Below, piece after piece: positions 22,128 to 31,794 of a DNA stretch of 64,000 bases (position 1 is its first letter; each line of letters starts with the position of its first letter). The notes beneath the pieces were generated by a model. That model saw only the letters and a list, made by a program, of their open reading frames with translations, did not search any database and was not told the origin of the DNA. Position numbers and translations under genes: made by a program. The stretch is from Bradyrhizobium sp. CCBAU 051011 (GTDB taxonomy: Bacteria; Pseudomonadota; Alphaproteobacteria; Rhizobiales; Xanthobacteraceae): NCBI RefSeq assembly GCF_009930815.1, contig NZ_CP022222.1, positions 62,001 through 126,000 of the forward strand, read 5' to 3'.

Positions 22128-24770
22128 TCAAGCGGCTGATTTCCTGGGAGGCGCGGCATCAGCCAGAGCATCAATTCTTTGCCGCAGATGATCAACCAGC
22201 CGTTCAGCGCCAGAGGTCAGGCAGTCACTATGTCCCGCAGGCACCTCAATTACTTCGAGTTGGGAACTGAGACGCCAAGCCCGACCGTCGGAGCCGGCCG
22301 CGTAAAAGCTCACAGGTACCTCGAGCGGCGCCGGAAGATATTGCGCCATTGCGATTGAATAAGCGTCCCATAACGCCGGCGGAATCTCATTATTGGTGCT
22401 GGACAAACCGTCATGCAGTTTGGCGATCCGCAACCGCGTCAGCACCTTAGCAATTTTTTCGCTCGTTGAAGCTCCCTTGAAGAACACCTCCAGTTGGACC
22501 ATCAATTGATAGGTCCAACGCAGAAGGTAGGGCGAAACCATGGGCTTCATCACCGCGATGATCGCCCGCGCTGCCGGACGGGCACTGACGGTTGGGGGAT
22601 CGACCATCGCAACTATGTCCACCTTGTGGCCGGCTGCCATCAGCAGGCGGGCTGTTTCGAACGCCACCATGGCGCCGTTGCATCGGCCACCCAGGAGGAA
22701 AGGGCCGCTCGCCTGCCTTGCCAGGATTAGCGGCAGGCGATCGGCGGCCATCGCCTCAATCGACGGCGGAATCGGCTCCCCATGGAGACCATGGGAGTCG
22801 ATGGAAGTGATCGGGTAATCAGGCCCAAAAAGGTCGACAATCCGGCGCATACACGGGTGGCCGCTCACGAGATCTCCATTGAAGAAGTACAGGGTCGGCC
22901 GATTGCCAGACGCACTGAACTGGAAGACCGGCGTCGTCGGCGTACCCGTCTGCGCGGCGATTTTTGGAGCAAGCTGGCGAATTGTTTCTGCCCCGAACAG
23001 AATCGTTTCCGGTACGGGGTTGCCGATGAGCCGTTCGACCTCGATGAGCATTTCCATCGCCAGAAGGGAGTCTCCACCGCAGGCAAAAAAATCATCGTCG
23101 ATCGTCACAGAATCGGACTTGAGCAGCCTGCGCCACAGGCTCAGCAATTCAGCTTCCAGATCCAATGGCCCTTTGTTCACGGCAGGCAGCGGCATCGCCC
23201 CCTGATGACCCAGCAGCCCGTCGAGCGATTCACTCAACCGCCGCCGCTGAACCTTTCCCGTCGGCCCCTTTGGCAGTTGATCGACGATCAGAATGCGCCG
23301 CGGAATCTTGAACGAGGCCAACTCGAGTTGCAGGAACTGGCGAAGCTCCGCGGGTGTCGTCTGCGCGCCAGGATGGGGAACGACGGCCGCCGCGACGTCA
23401 TCGCCAAGGCGTGGATGGAGGATTGCGAAAGCCGCGGCTTCGGCAATGGCCGGATGGCGTAGTAGTGCGGATTCCACTTCAGCAGGGGCGATCTTCTCAC
23501 CACCGCGGTTGATTACTTCACTGAGGCGGCCGTGCAGGGTCAGGAAGCCGTCTCCGTCGAGGCTGCCGATATCGCCCGTGCGAAGCCAGCCCTCTCTGAA
23601 AGCAGCATGATTGAGTTCCGGCGCATCGAGATAGCCAGATATCACGGTGGGACCACGAACCCAGATCTCACCCCGCTCGCCGGTTGGCAAGGGATGTCCA
23701 TCCTCACCAACAATGGCCACGGTATCAGGCCAAGGTTGCCCGCAAGTCCCTGATCTGTTCGGCCCGGGCGCCGGCAGGTTGGCGGCGATCTGTGCGGCTT
23801 CGCTGGAGCCGTAATGCTCCAGCACCGGCACGCCCAACATGCGCTTTAGGTCGTCGTGCACCTCCTTCGAGAGCGGCGCGCCACCCGATAGGACGAACCG
23901 CAGCGTGTGCGCCGCCGGCGCATCCTCAAGGCTTCTTGCCTTGTCCAGCACGGCCGCGTGAAGCGTGGGACCTCCCGAGTACCAAGTCGGCCGCAGGACA
24001 TCGAACCACTCGTCCAACGCCAGGACGCTACTGTTCGCCGGGACGGCAATGCTGCCGCCCGTCAGCAGCGGTGTGAAGACCGTTACTTTGAGCCCATGGG
24101 AATAGTAAGGGGACGAAACGCTCAAGCACCGGTCCTGGCGTGTGAGGCCAAACCAGGCCTGAAGCCGCGCGGCCGCCGCCAGCATGTTGCCATGACTGAA
24201 CGGAATGAGCTTCGGCTGCGCGGTCGTGCCCGACGTCTGCAGGATGAATGCGGGCGATCCCGGATCAGGCTCAGCGTCGATCGCAGAGGAGTTGGAGACC
24301 GGCGCTGCGATATCGAGTCCAAGCTGGCCGTGCCCGACCGGAACGGCTTCGATGATGACGAGCCCTCTCCGCGCAGCAGCCTGGCGAGCTTCAGAGGCAT
24401 TGCCTTGCGGCACGAGAAGAGCGTTCAGGCGCAGCATGTCAAGACGCTGATCGATCTCCACTGGCGACAGCCGCGGATCTAGGGGTACTGCAATGCTGCA
24501 GCAGGCGACTGCCACAATGCCGAGAACCGCCTCCGGCCCGTTCGGCATGAGCACTCCGATCCGGGCGTTGCAATCGAACCCGGCCACACGCAACTGCCGG
24601 CGAATGCGATCCAACTGGCGCTGAAGATCGCGGTACCGGAGGGTCGCAAACGTAGAGGAGACGATCGCGGGCTGACGCGGGAACGAGCTGGCAATCCGAC
24701 AGATGACTTGGCCCAGCGTTGATTTGAATTCAGTGTTATCGCGAGAGGACGAGCAATTACTCATCCGCAA
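22128..24770 (-). CDS. Single-module A-PCP-TE protein (NRPS-like)
   Basis: 880 aa in three domains. Residues ~30-515 form an AMP-binding (adenylation/acyl-CoA ligase) domain: TSGTTAQPK 179-187, YGSSEA 320-325, RTGD 397-400, GRLSEVINRGGEKI 414-427, PTGK with K506. Residues ~535-605 are a carrier domain with the pantetheine serine S568 in FFACGGDSLLAM. Residues ~625-865 are a thioesterase/alpha-beta hydrolase whose nucleophile is a cysteine (C697 in GGRCNGAM) with a C-terminal His in PAGHSDCL. There is no condensation domain, so it activates one acid and releases or transfers it. Its place at the edge of the polysaccharide locus suggests an acyl or aminoacyl decoration or a small lipid; substrate unknown. 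Confidence 0.88.
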   Translation of the reverse strand: MRMSNCSSSRDNTEFKSTLGQVICRIASSFPRQPAIVSSTFATLRYRDLQRQLDRIRRQLRVAGFDCNARIGVLMPNGPEAVLGIVAVACCSIAVPLDPRLSPVEIDQRLDMLRLNALLVPQGNASEARQAAARRGLVIIEAVPVGHGQLGLDIAAPVSNSSAIDAEPDPGSPAFILQTSGTTAQPKLIPFSHGNMLAAAARLQAWFGLTRQDRCLSVSSPYYSHGLKVTVFTPLLTGGSIAVPANSSVLALDEWFDVLRPTWYSGGPTLHAAVLDKARSLEDAPAAHTLRFVLSGGAPLSKEVHDDLKRMLGVPVLEHYGSSEAAQIAANLPAPGPNRSGTCGQPWPDTVAIVGEDGHPLPTGERGEIWVRGPTVISGYLDAPELNHAAFREGWLRTGDIGSLDGDGFLTLHGRLSEVINRGGEKIAPAEVESALLRHPAIAEAAAFAILHPRLGDDVAAAVVPHPGAQTTPAELRQFLQLELASFKIPRRILIVDQLPKGPTGKVQRRRLSESLDGLLGHQGAMPLPAVNKGPLDLEAELLSLWRRLLKSDSVTIDDDFFACGGDSLLAMEMLIEVERLIGNPVPETILFGAETIRQLAPKIAAQTGTPTTPVFQFSASGNRPTLYFFNGDLVSGHPCMRRIVDLFGPDYPITSIDSHGLHGEPIPPSIEAMAADRLPLILARQASGPFLLGGRCNGAMVAFETARLLMAAGHKVDIVAMVDPPTVSARPAARAIIAVMKPMVSPYLLRWTYQLMVQLEVFFKGASTSEKIAKVLTRLRIAKLHDGLSSTNNEIPPALWDAYSIAMAQYLPAPLEVPVSFYAAGSDGRAWRLSSQLEVIEVPAGHSDCLTSGAERLVDHLRQRIDALADAAPPRKSAA

Positions 24771-25308
24771 CCTCTTTATGACCCACTCCCCTAGCCCCCG
24801 TTCCTGGCGCTCGAGACGCCATTCTACGCGCTCGCGGCTGGGGTCCGCCTCCTCGCCTCCTTGACCGCCTTCTTCACCGCGCTGCTGACGTCCGAGCTAA
24901 GCGCGGACATCTCGTGCCTTGTTGTCCCGCGCCGCTCGCCCACCCACGCGATTGTGCAATAAAATACTGCACGTGCCTGCTGGCGACCTTCTGAACAAGC
25001 AAATGTTATCATCCAGGACCTCGCGGACTACGAAATCACCCAGTGGGGGCCTTCAGTGTTCGCTTTGGTAATAGTCAGCTTCATTGTGGGACTGTGCCTG
25101 GCGCGGTAACAACGTTTTCGCCGCAGCCACGGCAAGTACTGTCCGTGCCGCGGTTTCGCTGCCGTATCTTGACTGGCGACTTAACCGTCGTGTACTCACT
25201 TCTCGTGAGCGTCGGTACGGCATGCACGGTGCAGCTCGGCTCTCTCGTTGGCCAGCTATTCCGACACCCGAGACCATAGTTGCCGCAATTCGCGCGACGC
25301 TCGACTCC
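24771..25308. other. 540-bp intergenic region between A-PCP-TE and sugar transferase genes
   Basis: Upstream region of the 22128 gene on the minus strand. Only short shadow frames occur. AAGCAAATGTTATCATC at 25000 recalls the AACAAATGTT motif of repeats A and C but is isolated. Confidence 0.3.
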
Positions 25309-26724
25309 CTAGTAGGCATTCTCATAGCTACTCTTTGAAAGTACCGTCATCAGAACGATCTTCAGGTCGAAGGCAAAAGACCAGTTATCGATGTAGTACA
25401 GGTCATACTCTACGCGGGCGCGCATCTTCTCGAAAGTGTCGGTCTCACCGCGTAGCCCATTCACCTGAGCCCAGCCGGTAATGCCGGGCTTGACGTTGTG
25501 ACGTCGGGCTAATCGCGCGATCCGCCCTTCAAATATTTGATTGTGCCAAACTGCGTGAGGACGTGGTCCGACAATCGACATGTCTCCCCGGATGACGTTG
25601 ACGAGCTGAGGGAGCTCGTCGATGTTTGTTCGCCGCAATATCCGTCCTATGCGCGTGACCCTGGGATCATCCCTGATTGCCTGACGATCCTCCTGGCTCG
25701 CGACCATAGTGCGAAACTTTAGAACCCTTATGGGCCCGTTGTTATAGCCGTGACGAGTTTGTTTAAACAGAACCGGACCTCGCGAGTCCAACTTGATCAG
25801 CGCAGCCACCATCAGCATCAGGGGCAAGAGCAAGAGGCCTGCGGCCGCAGCGACAAAGAGATCAAAACTTCGCTTGAGAAAACGGTCCAGCACCCAATCG
25901 GGTCCCGATGCGATTTCAAATACACAGGCGTGGCCGAAGCATCCAATCCGGCTGCAGCCCATGAAGTCCAGCATGCCGGCGGGAAGAAGTTGAATCCTAA
26001 CCGGCATCTCGGAGAACATGTCCACTGCGCGAGTGACCGCGTTCATATTGTCTGAATGAAACAGCAACAACACCGCATCACATTGGTTGGTGCGAGTGTC
26101 ACACAGGATCGTTTGAAGCTGCAACTCAATATTCGTCGAGTCCAGGCGATAGAGTTGCCGTATGTCATCCCGCCTGGATGACAATTGCTCAAGGAGTTGG
26201 GTCGGCTTTTCAACACCCGGAAAGACAAGGACTGCGGCGCCCCGCGAATTCCAGTGGCCGCGTTTTCGACCAACGTCTATCGCATGCAATAGTGCTGCTC
26301 GAGTGAAGACCGCGGCCGGCAAGGCGATGGCAAACTGCGCGAGGAATGTTCCTCTCGAGTAACTCGTGACCATCCCGGTGATGAACATGAACGCGAGAGC
26401 GAAAACAAAGGCTAACGCCAATGCAAGCGCTGCCCGATGCGCTTTCCGATTCCATTCCGCACAAAGAAAATCGTATTGCTTGTCCGACAGACAGATGGTG
26501 CCGTAAATTAGCGCCAAATACATCGATATCCATCCATATGGAATGGTATCCGGCAATCCACCCCAAACTGCCAGATGATATGCAAAAAACGCCAGGTAGC
26601 TCGAACTTGCGACGACCGCCATCTCGGTTAGGGCGACCATTGCGGCGAGCACTTGGCGATTATCGTGGCTGTGCGTGATTTGCTGCGCGCTGTCCGCCGG
26701 TTCGATGAAGTTGGATTGCAGCAT
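25309..26724 (-). CDS. Polyprenyl-phosphate sugar-1-phosphate transferase (EPS priming enzyme)
   Basis: 471 aa. Several N-terminal membrane helices (residues ~30-150), a CoA-binding-like middle, and from about 285 the bacterial sugar-transferase domain: SFDLFVAAAAGLLLLPLMLM, GPVLFKQTRHG, KFRTM, LRRTNIDELPQLVNVIRGDM, SIVGPRPHA, KPGITGWAQVNGLRGET. It transfers a hexose-1-phosphate to undecaprenyl phosphate, the first step of Wzx/Wzy-type exopolysaccharide synthesis. WbaP/WcaJ type by length. Confidence 0.93.
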   Translation of the reverse strand: MLQSNFIEPADSAQQITHSHDNRQVLAAMVALTEMAVVASSSYLAFFAYHLAVWGGLPDTIPYGWISMYLALIYGTICLSDKQYDFLCAEWNRKAHRAALALALAFVFALAFMFITGMVTSYSRGTFLAQFAIALPAAVFTRAALLHAIDVGRKRGHWNSRGAAVLVFPGVEKPTQLLEQLSSRRDDIRQLYRLDSTNIELQLQTILCDTRTNQCDAVLLLFHSDNMNAVTRAVDMFSEMPVRIQLLPAGMLDFMGCSRIGCFGHACVFEIASGPDWVLDRFLKRSFDLFVAAAAGLLLLPLMLMVAALIKLDSRGPVLFKQTRHGYNNGPIRVLKFRTMVASQEDRQAIRDDPRVTRIGRILRRTNIDELPQLVNVIRGDMSIVGPRPHAVWHNQIFEGRIARLARRHNVKPGITGWAQVNGLRGETDTFEKMRARVEYDLYYIDNWSFAFDLKIVLMTVLSKSSYENAY

Positions 26725-27380
26725 CCCTTGACCTCCGGCGAAATCAAGGTCGTGCTGGCGCGTGCCAAATTGTACCGCCGAGCAGCGATGCGAGCATTCG
26801 TCGGCGATGAGGACGTTTCGTTAAGGCAAGAAAGCCGAGGCGGGAGGGGATGGCATGGACATGGACGACATCAGCGCCACTGACAGCATAGAGCATGGGC
26901 CGCTCCCGGCATCACGCAGCGCCCTCACCCAATGAGCAGTCGGAGTAACTGCAGCGGGTGTCCCTTACCGCTCAAGTTAGACTTAAATCCAATAGATAGC
27001 TTTGGGCTTTTATCAGAAACCACGCCGGCCGTCGGGCCCTCCCCCGACAATCTTCCGACAATCTTCAAAACGATCGTCATAGATTTATATCTGTTCCCCT
27101 ATCTAGGCACCACGCCGGCTGGGCGCCTGAAAAGCATGGCCCCAATGGACACACTCAATGTCATGTCATCCCGTCAGGTGCTTCAGGAAGCGTTTGCAGG
27201 CCTTTGGGACGAGGCACCGTCGGAATGTCCATGAAGGATCCGATCCTCGACAGTCGCGACGGGAAACGCTAACGACGGTTCCGCTGCGTCGGGCGCTCAC
27301 TTGAGTCATCACAGGCGATCTTCGAGGAGATTTAGCCCGCCTTCTCCGGGGCACGATGGAAAGTGGGACCAGCCGTGAGT

Positions 27381-27394
27381 TTGATCCAAATCAA
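27381..27394. promoter_or_regulatory. FixK/FNR-type box
   Basis: TTGATCCAAATCAA matches the consensus TTGAT-N4-ATCAA on both halves. The nearest genes start 540 bp (27931, +) and 660 bp (26724, -) away, unusually far, so the target may be an unannotated RNA ending at the 27558 terminator. Confidence 0.55.
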
Positions 27395-27557
27395 AGAACG
27401 GCACCCACGAGGACCACGCTCGCGCCATGGCGCGGGCTTACCCGGCAACGCTCACCGTCATGATAACTTCATGGCTGTCGATTGCCGCTTGTTCCCAACG
27501 AACTCTCTTTAAGTCGGCTGCCGTACAGACACGAGCGGTTTGCGGGTTTGGCGATTT

Positions 27558-27594
27558 GCCCGGCCCGCTGCAGGCCGGGCTTTTGGTTTTGTTT
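27558..27594 (+). terminator. Rho-independent terminator
   Basis: GCCCGGCC, loop CGCTGCA, GGCCGGGC, then TTTTGGTTTTGTTT. It lies 164 bp after the FixK-type box with no protein gene between. Confidence 0.75.
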
Positions 27595-27930
27595 AAGCGC
27601 CGCGTTGGCGGTGCTGGGGCCGCAGCCGCATAGAGTTAACTTAGGCTCGCGTCGCCTAGGGAACCAGCGAAAGCTCTCACCGCTTCGGAGAGCGAGGAAG
27701 TAGGCCCCGAACGCCATGAAATGGATGCTTGTAGTTCTGGTAGGTGCGTCGCTCCGATAAACACCGATTTAGTGTTCGACAATTCGCTGACTGTCTCGGC
27801 GATATCAGTTCCGCCGGTTTGGAACCTTTGGGCCCGCCACGCGTCTTTTGCCAAATATTCCCGGGTCGACGGGAGACGTGATTGATAACGCGCGGTGGTG
27901 CGCTGTTCAGTAGCAATCTGGTGATAGCGT

Positions 27931-28734
27931 ATGCAAGCTGGATTCGCGTTCTCAAAATTCGCTGATCGCCTAGTAAGCATCGTCGAGCTAACGCCGGGCG
28001 ATCTTGACCTGCTCACGAATATGCCGAGCAGCATACGCTACTATGGCCCCTGTCACCATATCCTTCAAAAGGGCGATCGGCCGGACCACTGCTCACTGGT
28101 GCTGCAGGGCTATCTTTGCTGGCAGCATGTGAACAGCAGCCACCGACACATCACGTCGATTCATGTGACTGGTGATGTGCCAGACCTGCACACGTTCTTC
28201 GATCCACGCGTCGACTTCGATTTGGTCACACTCAGTCCCGCCGTGATCGCATCGATTCCGCATTCATTCTTTCGCGAAATTAGCGCCCTGTCGCCCTCAA
28301 TGGCGCGCGCGTTCCTATTATTGTTCCTCACGGAGGCAGCCGCTTTACGGAACTGGACCGTCACCCTGGGGAGCCGGGACGCGCTGGCCCGCGTGGCGCA
28401 TCTGCTGTGTGAGGTCGTAGAACGGTTGCGCGCAGTCGGCCTAGCCAGGGATTTTCGGATACCTTCACCTTTCACGCAATCGGGACTCGCCGACGCCTGT
28501 GGCATTTCCCCGGTTCATGCCAATCGGGTCATCCGGGAATTGAGCCGCAGCAATATTCTGCAATGGCAGGCAAGGACGATCACAATAAACAACTGGAACG
28601 AGCTGGTTCGTCTCGCCGAATTTGCCCCCGACTATCTGCGGCTACGCGGAGGAGATGTGACTGAGTTGTACAGGAACTCCTTACCGAAGTCGGCCATCGG
28701 ACGCTGCGCATCCAAGGACGCAGCGCTACACTGA
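27931..28734 (+). CDS. Crp/Fnr-family transcriptional regulator
   Basis: 267 aa. A cyclic-nucleotide-binding-like beta-roll covers residues ~15-130 (VELTPGDLDLLTNM, LQKGDRPDHCSLVLQGYLCW). A dimer helix follows, then the Crp winged helix at ~165-235 (LARVAHLLCEVVERL, FTQSGLADACGISPVHANRV, RELSRSNILQW). No Cys cluster for an Fnr-type iron-sulfur centre is visible. It lies inside the polysaccharide locus and probably controls it. Confidence 0.88.
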   Translation: MQAGFAFSKFADRLVSIVELTPGDLDLLTNMPSSIRYYGPCHHILQKGDRPDHCSLVLQGYLCWQHVNSSHRHITSIHVTGDVPDLHTFFDPRVDFDLVTLSPAVIASIPHSFFREISALSPSMARAFLLLFLTEAAALRNWTVTLGSRDALARVAHLLCEVVERLRAVGLARDFRIPSPFTQSGLADACGISPVHANRVIRELSRSNILQWQARTITINNWNELVRLAEFAPDYLRLRGGDVTELYRNSLPKSAIGRCASKDAALH

Positions 28735-29148
28735 AAACACGAGATTTGGTGACTCACTATTGTTTGGGTGCCTCCATGCTCCTCTTCTAAGGGCCGACGC
28801 TCGCCGGACAGGTGTCTGGCAAGAGCAGTTCGTCATGAGCAAAGCCATGCTATGTTAAAACTATCCTACATAATGTCCGGCCGGGATGCAGCCAGATTAG
28901 TCTCCGGCCGCATGACCAGAATTTCAGATGGTCGAACTGTAACTGCCTCGGCGGCCTTGATTTGGGCTTTGGGGCCGTGCTGGCGTAAGCCTGGTTGGTA
29001 AATTCCCGCCACGCACTTTTCTTCGGCCTTACCAATCAGCTACTAACGGAAGCATGCTGCTGACGGAAATTTGACCGAGCTCGCCTGACGTAAACATGCT
29101 GTCCAAGAAGGTGACACCTTCGGTGTCCCTGGCTGACGGAAATCAACG
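28735..29148. other. 410-bp intergenic stretch
   Basis: No gene seen. Contains the promoter region of the FkbM gene at 29149 and only short non-conserved frames. Confidence 0.3.
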
Positions 29149-29952
29149 ATGGGAATCGGAGCGCAATCCCCGTTCTACCGGCGCGCGCTGTACAGGTTCT
29201 TCAAGTCCATATATTTTCGCCGGACCGCCAGAACGGATGACCGTGTTTTCGCTGCCTATGTTTCGCCGAGCAGCAGCCTGAGCGTACTCGACGTACGCAA
29301 ATCTCTTGTTGATCCCGTCCATGAGCGTTTCATTCGCGAATGGGTTGAGGCGGACACCGTCGTGTGGGACATCGGCGCTAATCTGGGGCTGTTTGCATTA
29401 CCTGCCGCACTTATGGTCCGTACCGGCCGTGTCTATGCTTTTGAGGCAGATCTGGAACCTGCCTGCAACTTGATGCGGAGCCTCAGGCTGAACCAGAACC
29501 GAACTCTCAAATTGTCGGTGATGAGTGTTGCGATTTCGAACGAGGATGCTGCAGCCAATTTTCAGATATCCAAGTTCAGTCGGGCACTCAATAAGCTGGA
29601 GGCAATTGGCAAATTGCGTGAAACGTTCGTCGTTCCGGAGGAGACGAGACCGGTACCGACAACGCGGATCGACACGCTCGCCAGGAGTCTGGCCGCGCCG
29701 ACGGTACTCAAGATAGACATGGAAGGCGCGGAAATGATGGTTCTCCACGGCGGCGAGCAGACAATCGCGATGGCTCGTCCCAACATCCTGATCGAGTGCC
29801 AAAGCGAACTTCAGGATTCGATGGCAGCGTTCTTTCAAAAGCATCGCTATGTGTTGTTGGACGGTGAAGCGAAGGGCCGGTCTCCATTGCAACGCCCCGC
29901 TTGGAATACGGTTGCGATTCCAAACGAGAAGCTCGCGGTGGCGCCTTCGTGA
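29149..29952 (+). CDS. FkbM-family methyltransferase 1
   Basis: 267 aa. SAM-binding Rossmann motif VVWDIGANLGLFALPAAL, acidic loop VYAFEADLEP, then ISNEDAAANFQIS and LKIDMEGAEMMVLHGGEQTI, NILIECQSE, the FkbM signature. These enzymes O-methylate sugars or lipids; here the likely target is a residue of the repeat unit. Convergent with the 30018 gene. Weak ribosome-binding site. Confidence 0.85.
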   Translation: MGIGAQSPFYRRALYRFFKSIYFRRTARTDDRVFAAYVSPSSSLSVLDVRKSLVDPVHERFIREWVEADTVVWDIGANLGLFALPAALMVRTGRVYAFEADLEPACNLMRSLRLNQNRTLKLSVMSVAISNEDAAANFQISKFSRALNKLEAIGKLRETFVVPEETRPVPTTRIDTLARSLAAPTVLKIDMEGAEMMVLHGGEQTIAMARPNILIECQSELQDSMAAFFQKHRYVLLDGEAKGRSPLQRPAWNTVAIPNEKLAVAPS

Positions 29953-30017
29953 CCACGTGCTGCACAAAAGCCAGCGGCCAACGAGCGTTTGCAAGAACGA
30001 AGAGACCAGGCGCAGCT

Positions 30018-30821
30018 CTATTTCACCGCGGTGATCAACAGGTACAAGCCGTGCCGCTTCAGCAATCTGCGGATGAGCCAACGAGGCCATAGTTTCTTTG
30101 CAATGCTGAGGAGCGGGCCTCGGTGCCGACGGCCGACCTCACTCTGGAGCAGGTCGCCGTAGTTCACTTGGATGGCGATGCGAACGTCGGAAAATTGCCC
30201 AAACAGTTGGCGCGCTTCGTCGACGGTGTAGGCCTTGGTTCCAGGGCTCTCCAGGAAATTCGCGTAGATATACTCGAGTCCCCACCAAGGTCGCCCTCGC
30301 ATGAGGCCATAGCGCATCCAGAGCATGTAACCGGTCAGCGACCATTTGTGATAGATCATGATCTTTGCGATACCACCGGGCCGCAGCACCCGGTAGGCCT
30401 CTCGAACGGCCTGACCGGTATCCGGGGTGTGATGCATTACCCCCCACGAATAGATAATATCCACGCAGCCAGAAGACAGCGGCAGACATTCGCAGTCGGC
30501 CAAAACTAGATCGGACTTCAAATCGAACAAATCGAACCGTTCGCGCGTGTAGGCGATGGAACGCCAGCTCAGGTCGGTGCCGAGCAGACGTCGCGGCCGC
30601 GCTCGCGCCCATTGCTGATGGTCGCACCCCATACCGATGCCGATTTCGAGCACGACCCGATCCGCCGCGGCGGCGAAGTCGGCGAAAGCGGGTATGAAAG
30701 GTTCAAACTCATAACGAGACTTTTCCTCAGTGAGGAAGCGCAGCTTCGTCTCCGATCCGACAGCCCAGAATTCACCAGCGGAGCCTTGGTCCCAGAAGCT
30801 GCGAACGTCGCTCTTGAGCAT
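30018..30821 (-). CDS. SAM-dependent methyltransferase (class I)
   Basis: 267 aa. Motif I VVLEIGIGMGCDHQQWA, motif II LLGTDLS, motif III DLVLADCECLPL, then SWGVMHHTPDTGQAVREAYR, VLRPGGIAKIMIYH. Methyltransf_11 type, with a basic C-terminal region (AKKLWPRWLIRRLLKRHG) that may touch the membrane. Last gene of a long minus-strand run from asnB. Confidence 0.85.
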   Translation of the reverse strand: MLKSDVRSFWDQGSAGEFWAVGSETKLRFLTEEKSRYEFEPFIPAFADFAAAADRVVLEIGIGMGCDHQQWARARPRRLLGTDLSWRSIAYTRERFDLFDLKSDLVLADCECLPLSSGCVDIIYSWGVMHHTPDTGQAVREAYRVLRPGGIAKIMIYHKWSLTGYMLWMRYGLMRGRPWWGLEYIYANFLESPGTKAYTVDEARQLFGQFSDVRIAIQVNYGDLLQSEVGRRHRGPLLSIAKKLWPRWLIRRLLKRHGLYLLITAVK

Positions 30822-30865
30822 GGCGGATGTGCTCCTGACGCTCTTGAGGAAGCGTGGTTAGTTCA

Positions 30866-31603
30866 CTACGCCGCTCGGACCGCGGCCATCGATCTCAACG
30901 ATTGGAAGAGGAAGTCGGCTATCACAGGCCCCTCCTCCGGATCGCAGTGCTGGTTGAAGATGCCCCGGAGAGCGAAGCCAAATTCTTCCAGCCGACGCAG
31001 TATCTCGTGAGCGAGCGCCTGACGCGCATACAACTCGACATAGCAGCATTCGACGTACAGATAATCAACGAGGGGCAGTACCTCACGACAGCCATTTATG
31101 ACCTGCAGCTCATAGCCCTGGACATCAATCTTGAGCAGGCAGGGCGGACGTATGCAATCAAGGCGTAGAAAGTCGTTGAGTCGGCCGACATGAACCGTCT
31201 CCTCTCCTGTTTCTCGAGAGCCAAATATCTTTGACTGCTTGTGCGCTTTCAGGATCGAGGACGATGCATGATGATCGTCGGCAACGAACATTTTGGTGTC
31301 GCGCAGAGCCTCGTCAATGCCCACTTGGAAAAGCTGCACATTAGTCTTATCTGCGAATAGCGCGCGGAACTGTTCAGCAGGACGCGCGAGCGGTTCGAAT
31401 GCATAAATGGTCGCCGCGGGGTAGAGACATTGGGCAAGCAGCGTAAATTGGCCTCTGTTGGCGCCGACGTCGAGCACCGTCCTTATGTTCAATCTCTGCA
31501 GTGCTAATTTGTGCTCGATGCTTGGAGTTATCCCATATCGTAGTCCATTCCAGTATGTGGGGTTTGATAGCGCTTCCACCAACTTGCCCATCTTCTTCAG
31601 CAT
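30866..31603 (-). CDS. FkbM-family methyltransferase 2
   Basis: 245 aa from ATG 31603, chosen because AGAGGGCAGGA lies upstream; the frame is open to 31747. SAM motif TVLDVGANRGQFTLLAQ, IYAFEPLARP, then LLKIDVQGYELQVINGC and YVECCYVELY. A sugar or lipid O-methyltransferase of the polysaccharide locus. Confidence 0.85.
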   Translation of the reverse strand: MLKKMGKLVEALSNPTYWNGLRYGITPSIEHKLALQRLNIRTVLDVGANRGQFTLLAQCLYPAATIYAFEPLARPAEQFRALFADKTNVQLFQVGIDEALRDTKMFVADDHHASSSILKAHKQSKIFGSRETGEETVHVGRLNDFLRLDCIRPPCLLKIDVQGYELQVINGCREVLPLVDYLYVECCYVELYARQALAHEILRRLEEFGFALRGIFNQHCDPEEGPVIADFLFQSLRSMAAVRAA

Positions 31604-31794
31604 GAATCCTGCCCTCTGTTGCCGTTCAAGCGTCACGTCGACAGGAAAACCACAGTTAAGCGCGAGGCTTTTCTGGGAGGATTTGCGCGGTGGTGAACAC
31701 GCTGGCTGCGCAGGAGTTCCAAACCACGCAACACAAGCCCTCGGCATCTGGCACCAAATGCGGCTCCTTGGGTGAACCGCAAATGGTCGAAAAG

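Larger units (their letters stand above)
26725..27930. other. 1.2-kb regulatory gap without genes
   Basis: No credible coding frame on either strand. It contains a perfect FNR/FixK-type box at 27381 and a strong terminator at 27558, which together could bracket a short noncoding transcript. It also holds the promoters of the divergent 25309 (-) and 27931 (+) genes. Confidence 0.45.

Noticed and set aside
22782..23462. 226-aa + frame inside the A-PCP-TE gene
   Set aside because: Antisense shadow with no start site or domain.
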